From: Opisthocomus hoazin
Lineage: Eukaryota > Chordata > Aves > Opisthocomiformes > Opisthocomidae
Length of the DNA: 64,000 nucleotides
Reading direction: 5' to 3'
Assembly: GCF_030867145.1 (NCBI RefSeq)
Contig: NC_134420.1
Location: forward strand, 11,056,823 to 11,120,822
Shown here: positions 1-14,000 of the stretch, in pieces
Layout of the letters: every line of letters begins with the position of its first letter
How positions within the stretch are numbered: the first letter of the stretch is position 1
Notes under the pieces: model-generated
The model's input: the letters and a program-made list of their open reading frames with translations, nothing else
Databases searched by the model: none
Told to the model about the DNA's origin: nothing
Program-made: the position numbers and the translations under genes

Positions 1-688
1 CATCTCATTTGTGTTCATTATCTAACCATTGTCTTTTTCAACATACACTGTAGCAAAAAAAGCACTGTTCTTAAGTAGGAACAATACCAAATCCTATTAA
101 TTTAGTATGGATGTCCACTGGCACAGTTAAGAATTGCAAGTCAATGCGTTAATTTTGAGCCAGCAGCTTACGCTGTGCAGTTGTTCAAGCATTACAAAAA
201 CAGGGGGCTTTTCTCTAGGAGCGTGGTCTTTCAATTAAGCATGATTTCTGAGCATGTGGTCATGCTGAAATCTCAGCACCCTAGAACTGATAACCTTTTT
301 ATATAAGAATAGGTAGGACTGTATCATGAAGGACTCTTACCGCTTGCCTGTGGAAGATGACTACCAGAAGTATAATAAGTGTTACACCATCAGGAAAATA
401 TCACTCTTCACTAATAATATCAGTTAAGCTTTTTCTTTTCTTGCGTGAATTTCAGCTCAAGTTTCATGGAATCAATCTTTCTTAATCAGCATTCACTCTT
501 CCTACTGTTAAATGTATTTTCACATACCTTATAGCATGGAGGCTTTGTTGTTACTATGCAGAAATCGGGGCTTTTAAACATACCACGACTTCATTTGTCC
601 AGGCACGGATACCTCCCCAAGATGCATGTAGAGTGAATCAAATTGCACATACTGTCTGACTTGAACTAGTTCCTGAATACTTTTACAG

Positions 689-1509
689 ATGGAACATTCA
701 GAAGGAACAGTAATGCAGATAGGGGCTCTTTCTCAAGGCATAAGCCATCTTACGGTATGTACCAATTTCACTCTTGTTTTAAAGTCACAAATGTATTCTG
801 CTAGCATTCGGTGAAACTTGGTCATTGCTGGTGGTAGTTAAGAGTAAGTGGGTCACTATTCTTGTTAAATACTTCTTCGTAGCCTGGTTGTGCATTCACA
901 GTCCAAAAAAACTCTGCTTTTAAATAAGTCTAGCAATTGAGTTTCATTTATGCCTATTTTAAGTTTTCACAAACTCTGCTATCTCTTTGACCCAATGACA
1001 GATATTCATCCCCTTAAATGAAAGCAATTCTTCAAAGATTTTGCAAGTTACCACCATCGAATGCCTTAGTCACAACAAAGTCTAGCAAAGAGGTACAGAC
1101 TTGAAAATTTACATCAGCTAAAACTCCATGGAAAGCAAACAAAAAATCATTGTATTAATTCCTGACTCCACGGCAGCTAATTTAAAAAAAAAAAAAAAGT
1201 TGACTGAAAGGTATAATGAAGAATTATATCACCTAGTTGAGTCACATGCCACACAAAAATCTCTGTGAGAATTTTCTCAAGCAAATAAGTTTCTTTAAAG
1301 CTCCATTTGAGAAAGTCATTTTATTCTTCTGTGGCTCTAACCCCCTCTGTTGTGAATCTGATCTCATTACAGTTGGATTTCTTTAACTATAGGCCTCTAA
1401 CTGAACATGCTTACTCATTCACATCTCGCTTTTTCAGACGATGTTAAGCCAAGACGAAATGCTGAACGACAGCAGGTTTTTAACGCCTGCCTTTGAAGAC
1501 TGGAGATGA
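689..1509 (+). CDS. PPFIBP2: Liprin-beta 2, last two coding exons (partial, 3' end)
   Basis: Two coding exons at 689-754 and 1438-1509 join in phase 0 (acceptor TTTTACAG, donor ACG|GTATGT, acceptor TTTTTCAG) and end at TGA 1507-1509. The first reads MEHSEGTVMQIGALSQGISH then LT; the second reads TMLSQDEMLNDSRFLTPAFE then DWR and stop. The pattern ME-SEGTV-QIGA-S-GI--LT-ML resembles the extreme C-terminus of liprin-beta proteins as I remember it. These are coiled-coil and SAM-domain scaffolds of the LAR-phosphatase/adhesion machinery. PPFIBP2 rather than PPFIBP1 is inferred from the convergent CYB5R2 and OVCH2 next to it. The coiled coil and SAM domains lie left of the window. Positions 1-688 are intron as far as I can tell; I could not identify the preceding exon. 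Confidence 0.68.
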
Positions 1510-4500
1510 TGTTTCAACATGACCAAGAACACTAATACCTCATGCATGTCCAGAGGGTGGCCAGGAGAAGCTTCCTGCTGTGGTGCAGAAAAGCTTTACC
1601 TCTTGTCTGCCAGTGAGACTTGCCCCATAGCATTTCATATTGTCAATGTAGCAATGCATTATAGGTAACTCTCCTCTGCTCTGTTTTATATATTTCATAA
1701 TGTGAAATAGGTGTTGAGAGAGAAGTGGTACTCATATCCAGGGTCTGGAAAGCCAAGACTGGCAACCTGTTTTATCCTTTTATTCAGTCATCTTTTACAT
1801 GATATATTTATGTACTGTTATAGGAAAGATCTTTTGTAATTTTTTATTTTTATAGTTAACTAGTAATGCAGGAATCTTTAATATTCCGTAATACCCTGTG
1901 GACTAAACAGAGCCACCTAGAAATTCAGACAGATGCTAGTGAGTGCAGTGGTAATGGCTCAGTAACCACTACTGCAGTCTTGCCAGAGACTGTTTCCTAT
2001 AAAAGGAATCTCTCATCCCTTTCATTAGCATGTCCTGCCCTCTTCTTCTCCAAGTGCAGCACAGAATGGGAAGAATGGAACATAATACTATCCATCAAGC
2101 CCTTGCTTTTATCAGGAGGATGGCAATCAAGATGGCCTGTTCAGAAATCTTTACCTAACTCAGAAAGATGCTGAACAACTGCAGCAGGAAATGTAACTTT
2201 GAGACTACCAGAAAAACTGATGGGACTCAAAAGCTGGTGCTTCAAAGTGATTTTTTTTTTATCATGTGATTTTTTTACATGTACACCAAGATGTTCACAA
2301 TCAAGGAGCAATCACAACACTTAACTAATGTAATTGTAACTTTAAGAATGGCGTTTGCTGCGCTCTGTAGGGCAAGTGCAACAATTTCCAGCATGATCCA
2401 TTGTTTGGTTTTAAATGGCAGTTCTGTAACTAGAACTATTGAATGGGCTCTTTCTGTACATTGAAATTTTATCTGAAATGGCTAGTACTGACACACAGAT
2501 GCTAGCATCAGGATGCTCAGAAACCTTCTGAACAGTCAAGATGCTTCAGATAAAGTGTTCTGAGCCCTGTGCCTGATTGGTGTGAAACATAGTACAGGCT
2601 CTCCAGCAGACAGGGATGGCAATAAGCCTGTTTTATTTCCGCAGTTACACCTAGTTAGACATATGGCTGCAAACAGCCCTGAGGACTGGAGATTGTGGTA
2701 GAAACACTTTTGTAACATTTGCATGAGAACTGGTGATGCTGTAAACAATATTGCTGTTCACTTTCAGTTCTCTTTTCATTTCAGCTACAGACAGAGTCTC
2801 ATAAAATACTGTATTTAGCAATAGGAGACAAACATTTCTGCTCTGTGACTTGTAAGATGTGACTAAGGAGCATCAGGCAAGTACCATACTAAACCATTTC
2901 TTTCTTTAAAACACCTGACAAATAGATTTGTTGCTATTCTACTGAGCTAGGTAGGACTGCAGCACTGTAAACAGAGGGAAACAGCCTCTCACTGCTTACT
3001 TGAGGGGCTGTTTGAGGGTGAAAGTGTTTCCTTTACAACAGCAATTACTTGTAGCATCTGTTGACATGACTCTCATGTATTAATAAATTATTAACAGGAT
3101 ATCTTAGTAAATAGGGAAATGCCAGAAAAGAAATCTACTCAGTTGTAAAGAAAATAGTTAGTATGCATATGGATGCTTTGCATTACTTGCTGGCTGCAGG
3201 GTGTTGGTTTACGTATTAATATAGCCTGAGGGCAGATCATTCCCAGCCACAACCTTCCAGAATACGGGGGAATCTCAGGTACTGGCCAGAGTATGCAGCA
3301 AGAGCTATCAGTGGCACTTTTTAAAGGTGACCTGAACTAATCCTCACTCCATGATGGACCCTGCGCTGTATGATTACATTTTAGAAGCTAAACACACGAT
3401 GTTATTGTCCAAAATGGTAAAACCAAGGCAAATTCTTTTCAGTCACTGAACAATGAAATAATAATGGAAAATCCAAAGGAATCAGAAGTCAGTCTACACA
3501 TTAGCACACTAAAAATACTTAATAAAAGATATTAAACAAACCAGTCAAGTACAACCTCCAATCTGGCAATGCAGTCAGCACTAGTGACCGGATCGTATAT
3601 TACAGGCATTTGAAGTACTTTGTCACATTAATTAGCCAGCAGACTTATTACAGCACTACAGCTAGGACAAGCTGCTCCATCAGAGGCAGCCTTAATATCA
3701 CTGGGATATTCCAAGCAGATTTTCAGATTTCTTTTGATGATGTATTTATAACTCACTGTATTGTTGTGCTATCTTGGCTGTTTATAGTCAGTCTACAAAA
3801 TTATTGTGTTTTTTTAATATATATATAGTAAGAAATCCTAAGTAGCATAACATAGGCGTAAATGCTTATTTTTTTGACTGTTAAGAATAAATTTGGAATG
3901 TTCCTCCATCTCCTGCTGACTGTGTAATAATTCTAACACAAATATGTCGTGGTTGTTCTCTCATCAGGTACAGAGTCACAGTCTGAATCCCTGTGTCTTT
4001 CTTTGCATTATCGCTACAAATGTAACTGATGAAGTACAAACCCCCTATGTCAGTTTTTACCTAGCAGATTCCTTTAGTTTTGCTTTGTATGAATAAAAAT
4101 AGTTAGTAAACACATTCATTGGCATCTGAAGAAACATGTCCTCTCGCTCAGGCATTTGTGAGACCCTAGACCAAATGTAGTATAAATTAATTGCTGGAAA
4201 TGAACATGCAGTACTTCAGGCACTGAAGACTAAGAATTAAATGCTCTGGTGGTAAAAATACTGGGATGAGGCATTAGCTGAGTTCAAGATCAACTCAGCA
4301 TAGCTTACAATAGGAAGTAAGAAGACACGCTTTCTTTTAAGCAGAGGAAATTTCTGAAACTACCAAAAGAGCAAGCACTACACTTAGAGAATGACTTTCA
4401 AGTGACCTAACATCGCTGGATAGTTACCTCTGCATTGTACAATTGGCAGTGATTGTTTAGCTAAGGCATGAAGTTATGTAATCCTCCTGAGTAAGTTTCA

Positions 4501-5063
4501 CAGTAATGTGAATTTGTTACAGTAATAAGCAACTTGCATGTTACTCAAATGCTGCTCAGACACCTTTCAATAGCATCTTGTGACTTCTTGCTTAACCCCT
4601 GGATATAGGCCTGCAAAACAGCATTTAAAAAAAAAAAACAAACAAACAACAAACCTGTTCTTTGTACTCTCCTTCCCCAGGATGCACTAAATGAACTACC
4701 TATACAGCACAGTCAAGTAATCCTAGTCCAGTTTTATATCCCTCTCCCAAATTCCATACCCATGTTAACAAACAAGTGGTTTTATCTCTGTCCTACCGTC
4801 AGTTAATTTTTTTTTCTCAGAATTAACATTTCATACTAATTTCAAAGGTTAGACTAAGTTACTTCCATACAATTCAAGGTAATCGCTCAACTTCTTGAAA
4901 CACGCAAAGGTAATTATGAAGTTATAAACCACATACATTACATTAAGCGGTTAAAAAGCACGCTCACACACACAAAAAGAAATACTGCACAGTTACATCC
5001 CAGTTGTTCCTGTAGGAAAATATGCAGTACTTACTTACTAAAAGGTATCAGATGACAACAGTG
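1510..5063. other. 3' untranslated/intergenic DNA between convergent PPFIBP2 and CYB5R2
   Basis: This stretch must contain the 3' UTRs and ends of both convergent genes. On the + strand AATAAA occurs at 3082-3087, 3521-3526 and 3886-3891, any of which could serve PPFIBP2. On the - strand I see no AATAAA within about 1.2 kb of the CYB5R2 stop, so its cleavage site is not placed. There is an A-rich run with CAAA units at about 4626-4650. No other gene or recognisable transposon was seen; short open frames here lack splice context and resemblance. Confidence 0.5.
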
Positions 5064-8000
5064 TTAATAAGAAAATGTACTGCTCTTGGGATAGCCGAGT
5101 TTGTCCAGGTTGGGCTGACACGCAAACTGAATCATAGGTGGTGGCCCACACATGAGAATGAGCGTCTCACTGCCGGGGGAAGGGAGGTGGGTTTTAATCA
5201 TGTCTGCAGTGATGAAGCCAGAACTGTACTTCCAATCTGAAAGAAATTAAACAGTTAATTTGAATATCTGTATAGTCTGAAGCCTTTTTAAACTGCATAT
5301 GTTGTACTCGCAAAGCAGCTGAAGAACCAGCAAAGTTATGCCACCATCACTGCAAGCCAAGAGAGGGCTAAATCTCTCACTGAGCTCAAACCTAGTGGTC
5401 CCCTTCGGTAGGGACAACAAGCATGTGGATAACAAGGAACTCATTGATAAGACAGAAAAGTCTGAACAAATGATAGATTTAAAAGAAATCAGACAGCAGG
5501 TAGGAATAAACAGGAAGAGTAAATCAGCTTTTCCAGTGAACAGCGGTCACCCCAAGGGCAGTTGTGCAGGGAGGGCTATTGAGATCTGTGCCATGCAACA
5601 CATGAAAAAAAAGAAATGGAAAAGAGATCAAGTGGTGAGGTGACAAAGTTTGATGATGACAAAAGTTCTGCTGTGTAGTTAAGTGATGAGAGAAACAAAA
5701 ATTAAAAAAGAGGAAAAATGCTAAATGATTTCAAGCAGTGACATTATTGAATGCATCTGCCATTTAAAGTAAGCCAAGTAGGAAAAATAATCCTGCCATC
5801 ACATATTTTTGTGTGTGCTTAAAGCTCATTTATCAGGAGCAAGCTATTGCAGTTATGAAAACAGCAGCAGTCAAAAGGCATATGAAATGTTAAGAAGTAT
5901 TAGAAAAGAAAAAGGGAACACAATGTCAAATTAAAAATATGGAGTTTGCCTGCATCTTGATCACTGCCGTTCAGTTCTGATCTGCTCAGCTCCAAAAGGG
6001 ACATAGCAGAGCTGGAAAAGGTTGAGAGAACAAGGATGAACAAAGGTATGTCATCACTGCTACATGGGGAATAACAGAAATCTGCAGGATAGAAGAGATG
6101 GGGCGGCAGGGGTGATTGGTAGATGTCTGTAAAATTAGTAACGTGAAGACAGCTGCTAGGCACCTATTCACACTCTGTTCCAACACAAGAATTAAGAGGC
6201 AAACACAAACCAGAGGACGCCATTCTTCACACAGAAGTGCTAATCCTATAGAACCACTAACAGACTGCCAAAGAGCTCACGCGGGCTCCAAACGAGACAA
6301 AGTAGTCCACTGAGGGTTACTACAGCTGCAGAGACACATTTGGCTCAGAACTGAGAAATATTAAAGACTAGAAGAGTATTAAGGCTTGCGGATTACTCTT
6401 CTCTGGCCACCTCCTCATGGCTATTGCTGACAACAGTTACAGAACTTTGATCTGATTCAGTGTGGCTCTTATGTCTGTTAAATACAAGCTCAGATCGCTT
6501 GCAACATCAGCAAACATGAATACCCAAGTTTCAAAGGACAGTCAGTAGAGTTCAATCTCTCCCGCAATTTCTAATTCAGTGCTACACCAGCCTATAGTTA
6601 ATGCCTTTATATACATGGGAGCTCTGTTCTGCCAGAATCTAACCTAGAGCTTTCGCGAAACAAAGATGTGCAGGTACTATTTACAGATATTAAGCAATTT
6701 AATGCCAGAAAAATGTTAACATAACCTGACTCAGGAGATGATAGACCAAAACAGAGCTGCAACTTTTGCTGAAAGGACCAAAGTGGCACATCCTGAAACA
6801 CATCAAAAGATCCACTGAATAACATGACTGACCCAACAGGAGTTAATTATTAGTTCACACTTTCTAGGGCCACCTGGTTTAGATCACTTGTCAAAACAGG
6901 TGGTATAGTAAGGCTTGTTTCTGAAGGCTTATGGGGTGTCTTTGTTGTTTAAAGGTGTAAGACAAGAAGACTTGATACTCTACTAAGGGCCCCTTGAACA
7001 AGAATGAAACTCTGTTGCACAGCGACGAGCCAAGGCATTTCCAGTGTGTGCCAGTAGCTCACCTTGTGGAGGTCTGTCCAGTGTATACCAAAGCGTGAAC
7101 TGATCAGGATGCGTCTTGGCAATGTCTTCTAGCTCAGCTCTCAGTAATATATCTTTTTCTGTCTGCAAAACAAAAAGAGACCACTGTTTAGCTCCAAACC
7201 ATCTCAAGATGCCCTCTTATGCGAGCTTGTCTGGCATTCAACAAGACAAAAATGATAACTCATTCAAACCAAGAAGGTGATTTTTTGCCCCTTCCATGAC
7301 AGGCTATTATCGTTACAGGCTTCTGTAAATTCAGATTAAGAACAACAAACTGTGAGACTTAATAGCCACCTAAACACAGTCTCACAGATGGCAATTTGAA
7401 CAACTTTTTAATCCAGATTCAAATCGCTATTAGCTGGATTTGTCTCTGACTCCGGCAAATACAGTCCGGTACCAGCATGGTGAAGGTTAACTGTAGCAAC
7501 AGATTCGTGGAACCAAATCCTGTTTCCCTGAAATCGGTGAAGGAGTAAAATCGGTAGGGGGATAAGGATCTCTTCACACTATTTATTCACTGATACAGGA
7601 ATTAGGGGTTCTAAGTGAAACTATGAGGAGCCATCTTCAAAACAAATAAAAGAAGATCATGGGAACTATGACAGCACCATGCAATATTTATAAAGGACCT
7701 CACAGCTTTTCTTATACAGTTTCTCCTTAAATCATTTTAGCCCAAGACCATAGATTTCAGCCCAAAACAACAGAACTTAAATAATAACAATTTCCTGTTT
7801 CTCCCTATACTGATCATTTTAAAATCTGCTATCTCAGATAATATTTTCTCGTAAATGTTTGGGTGAAAATACAAATCCAAAGACACTGGCACAGCATGAA
7901 ACGCAGAGCAGTATTTTCTCCAGGGGTCAATGTCCCATATGTTTAAAAAGCTGAGAGACCAGCTAAAAAAAGTAGGCCATTAAAGAAGGAAAACAGATGA

Positions 8001-11000
8001 GTCAGCATACTCACCTGATTAGCAAAAAGAAGATAACATTTTGTGGAGTCCTTAGGATCATTTGTGATCTGACGGATCAGCTGCAACATAGGAGTTATTC
8101 CTGATAAAAAAAACAAAGCAGTTAAAAAAACGGGCATTTCTTTCCACCGATGTAAGGCTGCAGTTTCAATATTAATGCTGCCTTCCTTCAGTCTTCAGTG
8201 GGAGCTTAGTTTGCACAGAGCTACGTACCTCTGAATTTCTAATCCATGCCAAACGCAGAGGTTGAGGGATTCTATTATTACAAATCGTTTCAGAACAAAA
8301 ACAAAACCACAATACTTGTATCCGGGGCTTTCCTCTTCAGCATTCTCTCTTGCTTACAGTAATTTTACCCTCAAGACATTCTCCTAAAATCTTTTTTGTC
8401 ATTGAGACCGAAGCTCAGAGAGATGAAGTGACCCCTCTGAGGTCACGCAGTAAATCAAGGTTAAAACTCCAAAAAGTTGCCAGCTCCCAGGGCTGAGCTC
8501 AAGCAACTGGAAAGCCTCAGTGTCACCAAGCACTCATGAAAAGAAATACGGGTGGAAATGCTCTGCTGCTAAGGTACAGAGTTTGATACGCCTCACGCGT
8601 ATCCATAAAGACGTCTTCATTCCGTAGACATTCCATACGGTGAGTTGTTTTACCTGTTCCTCCGGCTATCATCCCAAGATGTTTTGCAAACTTTTTCTCT
8701 GCTTCAGACTTCTTATGAGGCTTGATAAGAAAGGTACCTAGAAGACATATTCAAAACCTATTAGGTACATTAACTCCTAAACAAACACAGATACAACTTC
8801 CATGGGAATAAATTACTACAGCCTACCAATGAATTGGGACAGATCTTCTGGAAATGCTAAATGGGCTCAGCACAACATTGAGTGCAAAGGGTAGAAACCT
8901 CTTTCTACTCACCGACTCCAATCCTAGCTTTGAGCAACCGATTTACTGCTTCCCTGCTACCCAATATAATTTATAATAAACAAGGATTCCCACATCACTG
9001 CCTAGAAAACTCATCAACTGTGAAAGCTAGGGGTAGCCAAAGGCTACAGAGAAGCAGGTTTCTTAGGCCATCTTCATCATCCTCTCTTGCACGATGGATC
9101 TAGCCATTTGTGTGTATCCACATTCAAGGGAGTTGTGTTAAATCAGCATCAAGCCAGAACCCCTGCAAAGATTAGAATCAGGAATGTTGGAGCCTTGAAT
9201 ATTTTTATCAAGCACTTTATTAGTGAAATTCATTTCCAGCTAATGAGATCCCCAAGACACTCGCAGTCAGCTAGGTGACTACCTTCTAGTGTCCTGTGAC
9301 AAGCAGACCTTGCCAATTTCTGCTTTACACCTGGGTGTACCATTGGTTCAGAACTATCACAAAATCAGCTAGTTTGTAATTGAGTTACTCTGCAAGGACC
9401 AAGCCAAATGAAAAGCCCATGAAAAGTATTCTACATGAAGAGTAGCTGACATATTCCAATCTTAAGAGATCTGTAACTAGTAACAAACTTTCCTAGCTAC
9501 CACTCTTTATAGCAGCCAAAGCAGAGCAGAAAGGAACATTTGTAAAACACGCATCACTCATTTCCTCTGAGATATAACTGATTCAGCAGTATATTACTCA
9601 TCATAAAAGGTCATGACCCCGAGAGCGCTGAGCTCTTCCTGAAGTGCAAGCTAAGTGCACAGTCCCTCTCAGTCAAGATCAAAGCAAAATCTTTCACTTG
9701 CATCTTGAAAGAGGATTACTTGCGTGAACTTATTTCCTCCCAGTCAACTCAGACCTGGTTTAAACACGAAATGGAGCTGGCTCTCAGTGAGCAGGTTATT
9801 CGGTAACAATACTGAGATTCTCCAAGGGCATTTTAGGCCACAACCTCACTTGTTTAAGAAGCATCTGGAACATGTACTAGTGAATTTCCTGCAGTATTGC
9901 CAAGGAAGCGATTCCCTTCTCCATCTACCCTACCTCTGCTATCTCTCAGTGACATACAGCAGATACACAGGACACAATATACACACTCCGTCCATCTGTG
10001 TAGCTATTCTTTGCAGTGCAGCCTTCTCAGTAATAGAATGCCATAGCGATATTTTCATATTTAATTATATAGTCCCAGGAGTGAGATAATAACCAGCTAT
10101 TCCTCACACAAAGTAAACACAGTGAACTCTTTCCCATCATATCAACTCTAATGGGCTCTTGGTCAAGACCAGGAAAGGTGCATTTTCTCTTTTCCACTTT
10201 TTTTTAAAAAGAGGTTCTCTATGAAATTGTCAAGTTTTATAAAACACCTCTGAAAATAACCAATACAAGTTCCTCCCTTTTGCTCTCCCACCTTCACGTC
10301 ACAGTACCTGCCCCCTTATAGACAAGGAGCCCATTTGGCCCTCTGAAGTCAACAGTATCTCCAATCTTCAAGTCATCTAGGTACTGGGACATCTTCCCAC
10401 CTTCTGGAAACTTGGGATTCACATTTTTGTGGTAGACCTGTAAAAACAACAAGTTGTAGGATGTCTGCAGGAAAGCTAGCAGTTGGTAATATTACAAACT
10501 GTAGTACACGATATTGCAAGTCTGAAATTTAGCATCTGAGAAAGAAATTGAGACAATTCTTCGCTCTCAGTTATCTGTTGTGCCTTGCAACAGGAAGCAG
10601 CCGAAATAAGAAACATGTGCATGAGAGAGCATGTTTCTATGGCTCTCCAAACAGCCAGGCCAACAGGAACAGATGGCAGGCAGATTACGTACTGGTGCAC
10701 TCATTTCACTACTGCTCCAGCAAAAACATTGTGTTACCCCACTTTTGTAATGCCTCCTTCTGAAAATAGCATTGCTCCACCTTTTCTTTCTAAGACTTTC
10801 CCAGAGACTTCAGCTACCTGATATTTTTTTACCTTTCAAAGCACATAAGAAGCATTCAGTAGTTAGTAACAATTCACCGTACTTGTAACATGAACAGAGT
10901 GCACAGAGTACAGATTTTTGCCTAAGAACAAACTCTATCACAGGATATTAGAAAATTCAGAAGTCCCAGGATCAAATCATCCTGTGTTCCCCAGTTTAAA

Positions 11001-14000
11001 GGATTTCCCTTGTTTCTATATCCCATTTTCTTAATAAACCCATTAGCACAACTTCTGACACTTACAAGCATATAATTGCAATCTCTGTAGGGTCACCAAA
11101 GATAGCAGTTCTTACTGACTTGTTTTCTACTTATAGCTATTAGCAGTAAGTACTAGTAGCAGCGTAAGCAGCTTGAGAGACAATGATCGCTATTTGTGTG
11201 TTGCCAGAAAAAGAAAAAAAAAATACTAGGGAAGTTCCTGCAGTACTGCCAAGGAAGTGATGCCCTTCTCTGTCTACCCCACCTCTGCTATCTCTCAGTG
11301 ACATACAGCAGATACACAGGGTACAACTCACTACTCAAGGATAACGTGAAATTAGTTGTTTGCTGTGCAGTCATCCTATTCAAAAGAAAATCAATCAAAA
11401 TAAACTCTATATTTCACTAAAATGAAGTACTTTCCTTCCATCCTTCCTTCCTTCCAGTTAGCAATTTATCTATATTAAAGGAAACCAAAATTTACCTTTA
11501 TAATTAAATCAACATAACCTTTTGTCTCATCATTGGAAACTGGGGTATAGGCTCGAATCACCAGGTTACCATCAATTTTTGCGGAAAGGTAAACGTGTTG
11601 GCCTAGGGAGAAAGAATTACCATCTGATTATTTTTTCATCCCTGGTTTCAAAATTTTCTCAGGCCTGAAGAACAACACAAGAGAGAAAAAGCAAGTATTG
11701 TAACCTGTTAAGCATACGCAATGATAGAGAAAATCTTTGCTATATAAATGCTGCATAAAACATCTAGTGTCTTTTCTTTTTTCAGCAAGTTTCTGGAGCA
11801 TGGGATAACTGAAGAAAGCCAGTACGTTACAGACTCAAGGATAAGACACTAGGAAAGTAGGAAATTTTTAGTAAAATAGTGATATCAGAAGTTTGTTCCT
11901 CATTCTCAAGTGCTCACTATATTCTGGGGTTTACTGTTGTCACGTTCATTAATGAAATGAAAGTAAGGATACAGCAGTTCACATATGCAAAGAAAGAACT
12001 ACATATTGTGGTTTAATAGGAGCAATTCCTCAGAGCAAACTTCCCAGAGATTCTGCACCAAGACATCAAGAACAAAGCCTTGGGCCGTATTCCTTCTCCA
12101 TAATGCCTGCCTCCATTACTCTGCAGCTTCCACAGCATTGGATGCTGCTGTCCACAGAGAGCTCTTTGCCCAACCTAATGCTCCAAAAGGCAGACTCTGA
12201 AAGGCATGTTTCTTTCTGATCATTAAAAGAACTGAAACTCCTTGCCAAGAGTAGTCTCCTCAGCCAGACAGCACTAATCTAGAGAGCTATATGGAAAAAA
12301 CAAAAAGCAGGAGCAACGCTGGCAGAAAACAGATCCTGGTAAAAAGCAGAAGGCAATGAATCTCCCAGGAAGCAATCTGGCCCATACAGTTTCAGGATCT
12401 TATTCCTAAATTCTTAAGAATAAAGTCTGGATAAACACAAGCACTGCAGGGCACATCTCAATTTATCATTTCTCTAGTTAATGTAGACAGTTCAGTCACA
12501 CTTTCCCATACAGCCAGAAAGGAATTTGGAGAAAGGCTGCCGCCCTTGACAAGCAGCATGCATGAAGGACATGCTCACAGCATGGGACTGGAAAGGCCCT
12601 GACACTTGCCATACTGCAAGGGAAACTGCGAAACACGGTACAGCACAAACAGGGTTACATCTGCCGCATCTGCAGGTCAGAAAGGGAGACTTTCCCCTGC
12701 ATAGATTACCATTAATTCAAGGTCCAAGGTTCAATGTCATCAGTTTTGCAGGGTACAGGAAAGAAGATTGTGCCAATCCTAGTCTGAATTGAACTTCGTG
12801 CTACAGAAAGCAAGACAAAGTTGTACACATGTGTACGTAAATCAAAGGTAAGTGCAAACACAGAAAATGCTTTGAATATTGCAGGATTTTCTATAAACAG
12901 TAGCTGTATTTTCCCCTTTGCTTTGCACAGAATATAGTTACAAGCTTCCCGGGCAGAAGAGCTGCTCTCTTTCTCATCTACAAGTGTGACTGTATTCATC
13001 AAAAGCATGAGGGCAGCTGACAAGCTGAGGGCAACAGATAGAAGTAGAATACAAATAAGAAATAGCAAAAAGCTTTGACAGATATCATTCTTGCTTATAC
13101 CCTGACTGGTGGTGATTTTCATCAGACTCAGTTCAGTTTCACTGTTCTTATTCTAAACTACACCACACAATTTAACAAAAGCAGAACAAAGCACACACAA
13201 AAGATCAGTAATACAACCCTTGGGGAAAAGTGGTATTTCTCTCTAACACAGCAGCATTCAGATGCAGGTTTTAACTCCTTGCTTTGCTAAGCCTGAAGTT
13301 CCCAGTCAGAAGTCCAAGAACTGTAATAAGTACAGTTATAAATCCTAAAACCAGAAATAGTTGTGATGAAGTGCTTTCAATACTTACCTACAGGTAAACC
13401 TAATACATGATCTGGTGAAGGTAGCCCAAATCGGAATTTCCTGGTATCGTGACTGATTTCCTAAAAAAAACAAACAAATGAAATCAGAATGAGGTCAACA
13501 TCCCCACTGCGATGAATTTCAGACTCAATATACTTCAGTAAGCCTGTTCTTTGTCAGAATGTGAGCCAAATGCTAAGAAGGGAAGCAGAAATGGCTTTGA
13601 AAAGCAAAGTTTAAATAGATCAGAAGTTTTAGAAGCAGTCTTTTTCTCTTTAATTCCACAAGGAGTGACTTTTATCTGTCTGTGCAATCCCTACAGCACC
13701 TTTATGTAAAGACAATCTGGAAATCCTCCATTGCCCAAGGCCAGCGAGCACATTTCACAATTTCTGGCCAAAGATCAGGCAAGACACGACATGCAGAAGC
13801 ACAGGCTGTTGGGGTTACTTCTCGCTGATGCACACGGGACAGAAATCAAGGGAGAAACACAGCTCTAAACTAGGATTTAAGCGTACAAAGAAATGAGTCT
13901 ACCCTTGAAACAGCTGTAACACCACGGCGTAGGCATAAATGCTTTTAAGAATCCTGCGCTACCCTCGCGGAGCACCGCAGAGCCCGGCTGCGGGAGCCAC

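Noticed and set aside
3082..3891. Assigning one AATAAA as the PPFIBP2 polyadenylation signal
   Set aside because: Three hexamers are present and the sequence alone does not decide between them.
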